A DNA stretch of 64,000 nucleotides. Origin: Lunularia cruciata (Eukaryota > Streptophyta > Marchantiopsida > Lunulariales > Lunulariaceae). The position numbers and the translations under genes were made by a program. Shown one piece after another: positions 47,881 to 57,909 of this stretch (position 1 is its first letter; each line of letters begins with the position of its first letter). The DNA is taken from assembly GCA_948567375.1 (NCBI GenBank), contig OX419761.1, positions 41,516,243 to 41,580,242 of the forward strand. The letters run 5' to 3'. The notes under the pieces were generated by a model. It was not told the DNA's origin, searched no databases, and saw nothing but the letters and a program-made list of their open reading frames with translations.

Positions 47881-50135
47881 TGGACAGAGAGGGTTCACAA
47901 AAATAGGTTCATGCATAATAACAAAACTAGTGCTTAATATTCTACAAAAAATATTACATCATGAAGAAGATAAGAGAAGGACTTGGTGCTTATCATATAC
48001 CAAAGTATATTTTTATTACAAAGGAATATGCTATTGTTCCATTTCCTTGAGATGATGAGCAAGGCATTGTTGCATCATCCTTGACCTACTTTCCTTTCCA
48101 CCAAGCTCCATTCTACTTGATTCCTCATCAATGCATTCATATAATAGGATGTTCATTGTTGTTGGAGATACATTCCTATCTATGGGTAGAACAATTTCTT
48201 AAGAGGAATCCATCTAGGTGAGAAAATAGTGCATAGAGAGCTATAAAAATAAAGACATACAACCATCGAAGTAGAGAAAATAATAAATGTTAAAAATACC
48301 TTAAGAAAGATAGAGAGATAAGATTCAACATGCAAGAAACAAAATTCTAAGATTTTTCATACAATGATTCTTGAATGAATAAATTCTTAAATTTTTTTGT
48401 CTTATTTTACATCAATATTTCTAAATTTTAATAAATTGTGGTTTAGTGTATTTGAAATATTTCTTAGACAAAAATTCTCTATGATTAATTTTCTATTGAA
48501 TGTTTTTGGCACTTGGAAAACAGACATACTTCTCTTTAAAGTGCGACTCAGTGTGGTTAGAATAGACTTCCAATGCAAGAGTGATATTTTAATTTGTTGT
48601 TGCATTGTATAAATCATAAGGTTATTTCTTTGATTTTCCATTCCAATCATTATCAAAGTAAAGACAAATCAAGTGTAGGTCAAAACATAAACAATCAATA
48701 TCCACATCTTACTACAAGTGACAAAAAAAAGAACTAAAGGCTCATAAAAAATGATAAGGATAATAGGAATAAGAAACCAAAGTAAGACATTGTGATCTGA
48801 TTAAAATGATACGGAAGGATCACAATGTGCAAATTCAATGATTTGGAGATGGTTGTTCAAGAGATTATAAACTCCATCCTTCCCCTCCTTACTCTAGTAA
48901 CAATATTGAAGATAAGAATCTAAGAGATAAAAAGAGAGGAACTATAGAAGATAAGGATCTAAGAGAAAGAAGAGGGAAGATAGAAAGAACCAGATGAACA
49001 AAGAGATGAACCAAAGGCTTTGTTATTCATACTTGAGATTATAAACTTCATTCTTCCCATTCTTACTCTAGTAACAATATTGAAGGTAAGAATCTAAGAG
49101 AAAAAGAGGAGAAGATCGTTTTTTTACTCTAATAACACTATAGAAGATAAGGATATAAGAGAACAAAGTGGGAAGATAAGCAAAAAGATGAACAAAGTGA
49201 TGGACCAAAGGCTTTGTTATTCACACTTGGGGTAAGATTAAGCTTAGAACCCAACAAAGTTAATTGGTAACTTACTAGCTAAGCTACTTGAATTTTTTTT
49301 CTCAATACCTTATATTCTAAATTTTTATATATATATTTTACATATTCCTTTAAAAAATTCTCAAATATTATTTGGATTATTTTCTTAGAAACTTGTAGTA
49401 ATATATATCTGAAATTATAATGAACTATAATGGTAAATTATTTCAATGTTACAACATGAATAATTCCCATAATTAAATTTAACATAAGCTATTATCATCA
49501 AGACTAGGTTGGTGCATCTTCTTACTTAAAGACTTATAGTTGTATTTAGTTATACTAACTAAAACATGAAATCAAGCAACCTCTATTCTTATAACTTGCT
49601 GAATAAATCAAGCAAACCATCTCAAGAAAATTTATAACTAAAATTTATAGTGATGCAAATTCATATACTCCAAAATTTACACTCATTCCAATATATTGAA
49701 AGATAACTATGAAAATTACACTATTTCATCTAAAGATTGGGAAGTGCTACACTTGAAAGCTTAGAATTTGTTTCTCTAGATTGTAATATGCTCTATAGGA
49801 ACTTTCAAAATCAATAAAAGTTTTGAGAAATCAAATAAGTTGCTAACATGAAAAGAGGTGGAAAATGGACGGGACTGAAAGACTGGACAGAAAAAAACTC
49901 AAGGATTCTAAAGAAGGTTATACCTTCTTTGGAGCTATCTTGATAAATTTATAAATTTATAAAATTTATTTATTCACATAGATTTACACACAGGTTACTT
50001 GTCACTTCTAGAAGTCACTAGTAACTTCTTTGCATTTTGATAGATCACTTTTATGAAATTTACAAAGAAAGCCAATACATCATCCATACAAAATTTTCAA
50101 TATCACCATTATAAATGGAAATACTAGAGAAACCA

Positions 50136-50387
50136 TCAAGCCAAAATATCTAAAAACTCTTGTATCCCTTTCATAAAATTTGTTGCTTGTAGAAAATGAA
50201 ATAGTACTTCATTAAGGATGGGTAAAGTCCTAAGATTGAAACATATAAAATTGGACTTATTCCAATCAACACAATCCTGAGAAGAAAACCATTTTTCCAT
50301 CAATATATCCATAAAAAGAACCCTTCTTGATTTAAAAAGTTTCATAATGACTTGAGAAAGTTTTAGATAAGTCATCTTTCTCCACAA
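50136..50387 (-). pseudogene. Conserved-in-both-copies ORF fragment (copy 2)
   Basis: 83 residues with KLSQVIMKLFKSRRVLFMDI and EKWFSSQDCVDWNKSNF, then a phenylalanine/leucine-rich C-terminus. Homologous to 45683-45880. Not recognised. Confidence 0.3.
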
Positions 50388-51095
50388 AGTGATAGTTTTC
50401 TAACACACATACTTATTAATTAATTATGTAAAAAGATCAGAATAAGTGACCTATCTTGGGTAAGGTGTGATCCACATTATATTGAACATAATTTGTACTA
50501 GATATTTAGAGTGATGTTAAATTCATGTTTTAGAATAGCTCAATCTTCTACAATTTCAGTGTCAATCTCGAGGTTTCATTTTCTATGTAGTGCCTAAAAG
50601 TTTGAGTGAGGATTGAACTTGTTCTCATTGAACTAAATTGCTTATAAAAACTTAAAGAAATTTTTATTATTTTATAGATGTAAAAGAGTAAATTTGCGGA
50701 ACCACACTTAGTACTTCAATTCATTCATACAAGCCTCTGTACCTTATACATCATCACAGAATATATTTCAAAATATTTAACTGCCCTAATTTGTGACTAT
50801 ATCTGAACACAACAAGATATTATGGTGATCAAACTGGAGAATACAATCCTTACACTTTTGAAATCCCCCTCAAAAGTACACAGTGGGTTTCAATGTGTAC
50901 AATTATTCAATGTTCCAGATTATTATGTGTTGATGAGTCAAATCCATCAAATTATTTATGGGTATGAGAGAATTCTCAGACATGAATAATTGGCCATCAA
51001 AATTATAGAAAAGAAAACTATACAAATTTTGTGTGGGATTGTTATGAATATCCATGAAACCCTTGTGAGTGAGTTATTGTCCCTTATTGAAGTGA

Positions 51096-51735
51096 AGAAG
51101 AAAGAAGACCTCATAGAACACAAGAAGGATAGGAAGAACCTATCCAGCCATACAAGGGAGAGACAAAAGAGGTAGAATGTGGCTACGCCCTAATAGTATT
51201 GAAATGAGAAATCTGCCCTATTGCACATAAGATACCCGAGCTATGCAAGTCGTAAGGTCTAAAAACTACTAAAGCATCCAAAGAAGCATCACCTAGAGTG
51301 ATTGCTCTCTTATGGATTGCACCAACCAATGCTCTCTATAGAGAAATAGACACACACTATCTAAAGTATGTTGCAAAGTATGCAAGTGAGAGTGATACTC
51401 CATGGCATCCAATATGATAAGCTCTTGGGCACTCCCTAAAAAATGTGTCAAATGCCATGTCCATTGCTCCATATAACTCCAAGGCTAGAGGAACAAAGAG
51501 GTGACCTTGCTACATACTCATATACTTGGAGATCTTGTGTTATGTAGCACCACTCGCCGCCCATCCAAGAGGATGAATAATTACTCCCTCCAAAACTACA
51601 TCATGTGTAGGGTTTATAACCACAACATCCACCACTATCACCTGATCATCTCGGACCAAGTATAAGTCTACTCTAACACCTGTTTTTTGCAAAGAATATG
51701 GATGCTTCCTCCAAGCAAGGAGGGAGTTGAAGGCT
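51096..51735. mobile_element. Insert in copy 2, left, unknown retroelement fragment
   Basis: Absent from copy 1; TTATTGAAGT occurs on both sides. Minus-strand text near 51650-51540 reads as a conserved-looking DVVLEGVIIHPLGWAASGAT peptide, suggesting a retroelement or other gene piece that I cannot name. Part of it (51112-51336) is the inverse of 52351-52574. Confidence 0.5.
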
Positions 51736-52574
51736 TATTGAAGTTGGATTCCACCACTTTTTTAAAATTTTATTTATTTTAAAGTTGGATTCCACCACCA
51801 GAAGATGAAGATTACCTACAAAAAACATTGCATGTCTGGATAAGATGGCAATCTGCTTTCCGGTCATGAGAAGTAGCCAAAGAATAAAACCTGCCACCAA
51901 GTGCTTGCACTAAGGCAAGGGCCAGTGTCTATGGTTACTTGGCAAAGAAGCCAACAGGTGAGAAAGGCATGTGTAGCTTCATCTCCATATTGCAGATTTT
52001 TTGTCATCATTTCAAGGGTTCAGGATGCAAAGACAAGCAAGTCCTTGTCAAGATATTGTTGCTATCTTATCAATAGTTCAGCAGTTCAATAGTTCATTAG
52101 TTGCTATCTTATCAGTAGTTCAGTACATACACCCACCTATTAGTTCAGTACATACACCCACTATGGGCATGCAAATATTTTTACATCTCAACTATACAAT
52201 GCTAAAACCATATAGTACAATAAGGGGTTTCAAAAATAGTTTGGACGGATGTCTATGTGATAAATTACAAACTTTATAATTATTTTTAGTGAGCTCTATA
52301 TTGGGATGAAGTGATAATAACTAAGCCTTAACCCTAAACCCTAAACCCAAAGAGCATTGGCTGGTGCAATCTATAGGAGAGCAATCACTCTAGGTGATGC
52401 TTCTTTGGATGCTTTAGTAGTTCATGGACCTTGCAACTTGCATAGCTCAGATATCTTAGGTGCGGTATGGCAGATTTCTCATATCAATACTATTGGGGCC
52501 TAGCCCTTTTCCATGTCTTTTATCTCTCCCTTGTACAACTTGATGTGGTCTTCCCATCCTTCTTGTGTTCTATG
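51112..52574. repeat. Inverted repeat pair, about 225-bp arms
   Basis: Arms 51112-51336 and 52351-52574 are reverse complements at most positions; shared blocks in the left arm are CATAGAACACAAGAAGGAT, TACTAAAGCATCCAAAGAAG and CATCACCTAGAGTGATTGCT. Confidence 0.9.
52330..52348. repeat. Telomere-like tract
   Basis: AACCCTAAACCCTAAACCC, about two and a half units of the plant telomere repeat, exactly at the edge of the right-hand insert of copy 2. Copy 1 has no such tract. Confidence 0.85.
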
Positions 52575-53763
52575 TGATTGCCTTTTCTCTCTTAAATGGT
52601 GTAATGGATATTTAATGAAAGTTGCATTCATTTATAAAAATTAGGCAAGATGTTATGGATGTTCAGGTGTGTTGTATCAAAATAAATGTTAGTCAAAAAG
52701 GTAAGGTGACTTTCTGATTGGGTTGCTACATTTTTTTGGAGGTTGATTCTTGAGAATTTTTGGTAGAAGATACCATCTACTCTAAAGCATGCTGCCTTCC
52801 TCAAGCTATTTGAACTAAAATTCACCATCAATGTGTGCTAATGTTGTGTGAATGCTCTTATCGCATGTTAGTAAACTAAGTGGTGGGCTTAGTTGTTTAA
52901 AACTGGTGTGGTGTTTCAATAGATTAGTGTGGCAAGGGAAATCAAGAGTTATGGAAAATAATCCCTGCCGCTTAGCAGCAACCAACAAATTGATTAAGAA
53001 ATGAGAAATTTTACTCCAAAAGTGCAACAAAAATCATGCACTGGGAGATCAAGTACATGATTGTATTGCAATTTCACATTCAGATTTAGAACCAAAAACT
53101 TTAGACTCACATTTGGATTTGTAACCACAACGGGCAGCAATGTGCACCAACCTTTCTACCAAACCTTTCTACCCTTTTCCATCCACACCGGGCATCAACT
53201 AGCATCAATCCATCAACAAAAATATTTTCACATCCACACCAAGCATCAATGTATCAACCAATGCCTTTTCCTATCTACACTAAGCATCACCTAACACCTT
53301 CCAACATCCGCATTGGGCATCAACCGGCATCAAATGCTCAACAAGCATATTATATCCTATAGTATGCTTATAAGTACCTTTCAACAACTACAACGGGCAT
53401 CAATCAGTGCCAAACTTGGACAGACAAGATTTACAAAAACAAGTTTATGCAATACAAAATTCTTTAAAAAAAGCAAGTTCATGTATAAGAACAAGACTAG
53501 TGCTTAACGTTCTCCAAAAAATATTACATCACAAAAAAGAATAAGAGAAGGACTTGGTGCTTATCATATACCAAAGTATATTTTCTTTTACAAAGGAACA
53601 TGTTGTTATTCCATTTCCTTGAGATGATGAGAAATGCATTGTTGCATCATCCTTGACCTACTTTGCTCTTTACCAATCTCTATTCCACTTGACTCCTCAT
53701 CAAATTTAATATGGCTATCATGACTCAATCCTTAAAGGTAATTGTTGAACCCACACAAATGCC

Positions 53764-53991
53764 TCAAATTTTTAAATGTTCTTGCAACACAAGCTCCATT
53801 ATTTTATGATGCCCAAATCTATCAAGAACAAGAGCTACTTGGATCCACATTGGTGTTTGCTCCGCTTGGAAGTTCTTTTGAAACACCCTATGATCCTTTA
53901 TCAACTCTAATAATGTTGAAAAAGAATCAACATCCATTTTAGTCAACTGGCAGATTGCCTCCACATCTAGACCTCTAAAATATTTAATCAC
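53764..53991 (-). pseudogene. PIF/Harbinger-like transposase N-terminal fragment, copy 1
   Basis: 75-residue frame with FRGLDVEAICQLTKMDVDSF, LLELIKDHRVFQ and IQVALVLDRFGHH. This resembles the conserved N-terminal region of Harbinger-type transposases (F..LIKDHPVF..., QLA.AL.RFG). No DDE catalytic part lies nearby. A second, more diverged copy follows at 54079-54274. Confidence 0.6.
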
Positions 53992-54078
53992 AAATTCCTA
54001 GTTATGATGGTATGAACCTCCGGGTTCTAAGTACATATGCAAATGTGCATACTCCCATCCAATAAGCAATAGTTAACT

Positions 54079-54274
54079 CCCTTGCAACACAAGCTTCATT
54101 ATGTGGTGCCCAAATCTATCAAGAGCAAGAGCTACTTGAATCCACATTGGTGTTTGCTCCACTTTGCAGTTCTTTTGAAAACACCCTATGATCCTTTATC
54201 AAATCTAATAATGTTGAAAAAGAATCAATATCTATTTTAGTCAACTAGTAGAATGCCTTCACATCTAGACCTCT
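54079..54274 (-). pseudogene. PIF/Harbinger-like fragment, copy 2 (tandem duplicate)
   Basis: Same sequence as 53778-53970 at an offset of about 300 bp, with substitutions and small indels. It is cut off by the start of the D2 LTR at 54275. Confidence 0.6.
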
Positions 54275-54344
54275 TGTAACAATATGGAGTTTAGCGGCAA
54301 AGTTAGTAGGGCTAACAAAGTAGCAAATAAGACAAATTAACCTA

Positions 54345-54567
54345 GAATATTCTAGAAGTATCTAGGAAGCTTTTTGGGAAGCTTCCCGGCTAGTGAAACT
54401 TACACCTCAAGTAAGTAGCTTCTAGAAGGAAGCTTCTAGAAGGTTCCAACTAGCTTAGCTTGCATGCCAAGTAAGCAACTTCTAGAAGGAAGGTTCTTGA
54501 GAAGCTTCTCAATTAACTTAGCTTGCACTCCAAGAAAGCGGCTCAAGGAAACTTCTTGAGAAGCTTC
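54345..54567 (+). promoter_or_regulatory. Heat-shock-element-like array in the D2 LTR
   Basis: Heat shock factor sites are alternating GAA and TTC blocks at 5-bp spacing. Here GAA-TTC-GAA at 54345-54357, a perfect four-block GAA-TTC-GAA-TTC at 54429-54446, and two-block GAAnnTTC sites at 54489, 54501, 54548 and 54560. The TATA box is 22 bp after the last block. The spacing matches the consensus exactly, but the region is also made of repeated AAGCTTCTAGAAGG-like units, so heat response is inference. Confidence 0.6.
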
Positions 54568-54588
54568 TCAAGAGCCTTGTATGATCCC

Positions 54589-54596
54589 TATAAATA
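54589..54596 (+). promoter_or_regulatory. TATA box of D2 LTR
   Basis: TATAAATA, conserved in the D3 LTR (56955) and as TATTTATA on the plus strand in D1. Confidence 0.75.
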
Positions 54597-54701
54597 CAAG
54601 AGCCAAAGCTCATGCTAGGCATTTAGAGTTTTCCTTCATTCAAGTGTCCCAATGTGAGCTTCTATTCTCCTATTTCTCTACTTGGTCTTGGACTTTTACA
54701 T

Positions 54702-54713
54702 TGGTATCCGAGT
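54702..54713 (+). other. D2 primer-binding site
   Basis: TGGTATCCGAGT, one base after the LTR, a diverged initiator Met-tRNA site. Confidence 0.8.
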
Positions 54714-54889
54714 AGGAATGGGATGGATGGAAATTATGGACCACCAAATCCACTTCCACCAAACCATTGGAATTTTCATGTCCAAATATTACCCAAACAT
54801 CATTTCACACAATTCATCACCTTGTGCTTTGGGTAGGATTTTTTGCATATGATCACCTTGTCTGAGGAACCCTTGATACTTCTAGTTGT

Positions 54890-55900
54890 AACTTATGGAG
54901 AACATGGACGTGCTATATCTATGTGTTAATCAATTAGATAAATTGGGAGTAGTGGGATAGAGTAGTAACTATGGCAACAATACCGAATGTTATCCTTAGT
55001 GCCTTACAATGCATCAACAAATAGAGCACCTTATTGATTATTGAATGAACAAGACCAAAAACAACAAGAACATATAGAGAGACCACCAGTTTGAGATGGA
55101 GAAGATCGCATCCGATTTCCAAAACCCAAGGTGTTTGAAGGCAAGAATCTTCCGAGCACAGTGGAGAGTTTTGTGTTTGACTGCAAATGTTACTTTGAAG
55201 CCACCAATCTTCAAGATGAATAGAAATAGATTCTCTTGGCTTCTAGCCAATTGGATGGTGTAACAAAACTTTGGTAGCGATTCCAAGTGGAGCAAGCTGA
55301 ACGATAGATTGTTGTACCAATTTTGACATGGACAGAATTCAAGGATACAATACTTGGTTGATTTTAAACTATAAATGTGACCCAAGCTGTACAAGATAAA
55401 TTGGCTCTGTTGAAGCAAATTGTCTCTATGAGGAACTACATCACACAATTTCAAAACATCAACATGCAAATTCCAAATATACAAGAAGGTGAATTTCTGG
55501 ATTGATTTGTAGGGGATTAAAGTCACAAACCAAATTGGAAGTGACTATGCAATAACCATAGAACGTAGAAGAAGCCATGCAATCGGCTGAGCACTTTGAT
55601 TCCTTGGTTGCAACCACTTGGTCTTGACCTTGACCTACACAAATCCTACCAATACACTACGCACGTGTGGAAGAACCAACACCAATGGAGATTGATGCTA
55701 TCCAATGGAGACCACTTGGTACAGCCAATAGAGAAAGATTGCAACAAAATGGAGATTGTTTTAGTTGTCACCAAGTTGGACATCACATTGTTGAATGTCC
55801 ACTTAGGAATGGTAGACCTCGACAAGTCGCCTAGATGGAATTTGTAGGAGAGAATGATTAGGGAAATGAGGAATCCCAATAGGAGATTTCAAGCCACCTA
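54890..55900 (+). pseudogene. gag: D2 gag
   Basis: Capsid part reads RIRFPKPKVFEGKNLPSTVE, then a stretch ending QILLASSQLDGVTKLW and WTEFKDTILG, interrupted by stops. A complete CCHC zinc knuckle (C-F-S-C-H-Q-V-G-H-H-I-V-E-C) lies at 55757-55798. The long minus-strand open frame at 55038-55526 is antisense to it. Confidence 0.85.
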
Positions 55901-56115
55901 CTAGGAGCTTGATTAATTCCAATGGGATTGAAGGCTTGACCTATGCAAGTTTGCTTCACTTGCAAGGTATGATCTCTAATTGGGGTTGTAGGATTTTGGT
56001 TGATTTTGGAAGTTCAAAGAATTGCATGCCTATGCAAGAAGTGAAGGAATTGTCTAATTGGACCTGAAAACAAATTCAAGTACAACACCAAGGTAGGAAT
56101 TTTTGAGTAGGTTGT
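55901..56115 (+). pseudogene. D2 protease with internal deletion
   Basis: CRILVDFGSSKNCM is the active-site region (D-F-G in place of D-S-G). The frame then jumps from VKEL to the end of the domain; compared with D3 about 60 codons including the ILG.PWL region are missing. Confidence 0.75.
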
Positions 56116-56148
56116 TTGGCACCTCTGAGTAAGACACCAAAGAATAGT

Positions 56149-56330
56149 CAGTCCCAAGATGGGAAGTTTGTCAAGAGGGTAGCTATAGAGCATGCCTTGA
56201 AGGTAGAGGAGCCCCAAGATGAGAAGTTTGCTAGGAAGGCAACCATGGAGCAAGCTTTGAAGAGAGATGAGTCCCTAAATGGGAAGTTTGTTAATGAAGC
56301 AACCATAGAGCAAGCTTTGGAGGAAGATAA
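56149..56330 (+). repeat. Three 60-bp coding repeats in the D2 Pol linker
   Basis: Three 20-residue units: SQDGKFVKRVAIEHALKVEE, PQDEKFARKATMEQALKRDE and SLNGKFVNEATIEQALEEDK. They are helical and charged, between protease and RT. D3 has the same array at about 60936-61115. Confidence 0.85.
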
Positions 56331-56399
56331 GTCTGTTTTTGCGATGTGGATTAAGAAGGTTGCACAAGGACAATGTGAGGAGAACCAAGAGTCTCATCA

Positions 56400-56715
56400 A
56401 GCAAGGGTTGATTATATAGTTTAGGAGTTTGCAGATGTGTTTTCGGATGATCTGGCGAAGGAATTAACCTCCGATCATGGTATGCCCTTCAAGATTGAAT
56501 TATTGCCAGGGAGCACTCTAGTGCTCCATGGCAATAATTCAATCTTGATGACCAATCTATAGGCTCTCACCAAAGGAGTTGGAGGAATTGCAAACAACAC
56601 TTAGGGAGTTGTTGGAGAAGGACTTCATACAACATAATACCTCTTCATGGGGAGCACCGATATTATTCATTCCAAAGAAGGATGGAGGACTTTGTTTTTG
56701 TAATGATTATCATGG
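56400..56715 (+). pseudogene. D2 reverse transcriptase, 5' part
   Basis: EFADVFSDDLAKELTSDHG precedes RT, then LRELLEKDFIQHNTSSWGAP, ILFIPKKDGGLCFCNDYHG, where the D3 LTR starts. The last residues are the RT motif 2 region (FCVDYRAL in relatives). Confidence 0.88.
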
Positions 56716-57066
56716 TGTAATAATATGGAGTTTAGCGGCAAAGTTAGTAGGGCTAACAAAGTAGCAAATAAGACAAATTAGCCTAGAATATTTTGGAAGT
56801 ATCTAGGAAGCTTCTTGGGAAGCTTTGGCTAGCTTAGCTTGCACCTCAAGTAAGTAGCTTCTAGAAGTTTCCAACTAGCTTAGCTTGCATGCTAAGTAGG
56901 CAGCTTCTAGAAGGAAGCTTCTTGAGAAGCTTCTTAAGGGCCTTGTATGCTACCTATAAATACCAAAGCCAAAGTTCATGCTAGGCATTTGGAGTTTTCC
57001 CTCATTCCAACGTTCCAATGTGAGCTTCCATTCTCTTATTTCTGTCCTTGGTCTTGGACTTTTACA
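56716..57066 (+). repeat. D3 5' LTR (351 bp) with HSE-like blocks
   Basis: Starts TGTAATAATATGGAG and ends GACTTTTACA. GAAnnTTC at 56807-56814 and 56914-56921, TTCnnGAA at 56905-56912, and TATAAATA at 56955-56962. Shorter than the D2 LTR through loss of some repeated units. Confidence 0.92.
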
Positions 57067-57067
57067 T

Positions 57068-57079
57068 TGGTATTAGATC
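57068..57079 (+). other. D3 primer-binding site
   Basis: TGGTATTAGATC, one base after the LTR, more diverged than in D2. Confidence 0.75.
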
Positions 57080-57249
57080 AAGAATAGGATGGATGGAATC
57101 TATGGACCACCAAATCCACTTTCACCAAACCATTGGGATTTTCATGTCCAAATATTACCCAAGCATTGTTTCACGTAATTCATCACCTCGCGCTTTGGGT
57201 AGGATTTTCTACATATGATCACCTTGTTTAAGGAACCCTTGATACTTTT

Positions 57250-57905
57250 AATTGTAACTTATGGAGGACGGTGGACGTGCTGCATTTATACATTAATTTA
57301 TAAGATAATTGGGAGTAGTGGGATAAAGTAGTAGCTATGATGGCAATATCAAACATTATCCTTGCAACGCAACAACAAATTGAGCATCTTATTTGATTGT
57401 TGGATGATTGAGACCAACAATGATGAGAACATATAGAGAGAGCACCAGTTCAAGATGGAGAAGATCGCATCCGATTTCTAAAACCTAAGGTGTTTGAAGG
57501 CAAGAATCTTCTAGATACAATGGAGATTTTTGTATTTGATTGTGAACGTTACTTTGGAGCCACCAATCTTCAAGATGAACAAAAATAGATTCTCTTGGCT
57601 TCTAGCCAAGTGGATGGTGTGGCAAAACTTTGCTGGTGATTTTGAGTGGAGCAAGCTGAGCAATATATTGTTGCACCAATTTTGACATGGGCAAAATTCA
57701 AGGATACAATACTTGGTCTATTTCAAACTATAAATGCCACCCAAGCCGCACAAGATAAATTGGCGGAGTTGAAGCAGATTGGCTCAATAAGGAGCTACAT
57801 CACACAATTTCAGAACATCATCATGAAATTCCAAATATACAAGAAGGTGAAGTTCTAAATTGATTTGTGAGGGGATTGAAGTCACAAACCAAATTGGAGG
57901 TGACA
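57250..57905 (+). pseudogene. gag: D3 gag, 5' part
   Basis: Matches D2 gag; the best-preserved frame 57646-57858 has ILTWAKFKDTILGLFQTINA and LAELKQIGSIRSYITQFQNI. The remainder of gag resumes after the insert at 60140 (QNVEEAMQLVERFDSL-like, then WRLMLSNGDHLVQ). Confidence 0.85.
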
Positions 57906-57909
57906 TGCG

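Larger units (their letters stand above)
43489..48128. repeat. Large tandem duplication, copy 1
   Basis: The sequence from CAATGCATTTATATAATAGG to ...GATTCCTCATC is repeated directly after itself at 48129-53702. Landmarks in both copies: GTTGTTGGAGATACATTCC, ACTGGACAGAAAAAAACTCA, GGATTCCACCACC, GGCATTGTTGCATCATCC-type end. No domain is recognised. Copy 1 keeps many CpG sites between 46500 and 47500. Confidence 0.92.
48129..53702. repeat. Large tandem duplication, copy 2
   Basis: Follows copy 1 head to tail and ends GACTCCTCATC near 53702. It is longer because of two inserts (about 51096-51735 and 52328-52595). Most CpG positions of copy 1 are TpG or CpA here. Confidence 0.92.
54275..54700 (+). 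repeat. D2 5' LTR (426 bp)
   Basis: Starts TGTAACAATATGGAG and ends GACTTTTACA. It contains an array of GAA and TTC blocks at 54345-54567, a TATAAATA box at 54589 and a leader of about 105 bp. Confidence 0.92.
54275..56715 (+). mobile_element. Family D element D2, truncated by D3
   Basis: 5' LTR (54275-54700), primer site, gag, damaged protease, linker and the first part of RT. At 56715 the text switches to the LTR of D3, so D2 is the host and D3 the younger insertion. The rest of D2 would lie beyond D3 and outside the window. Confidence 0.9.

Noticed and set aside
47612-48055. 147-codon plus-strand ORF rich in Pro, Thr, Ser and His
   Set aside because: It is produced by a degenerate minisatellite; copy 2 does not keep the frame.
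52330-52348. Possible chromosome end
   Set aside because: Only about two and a half telomere units, with unique and repeat DNA on both sides; an interstitial tract.
55038-55526. 162-codon minus-strand ORF
   Set aside because: It is antisense to the D2 gag pseudogene; no domain, and the sense strand explains the sequence.
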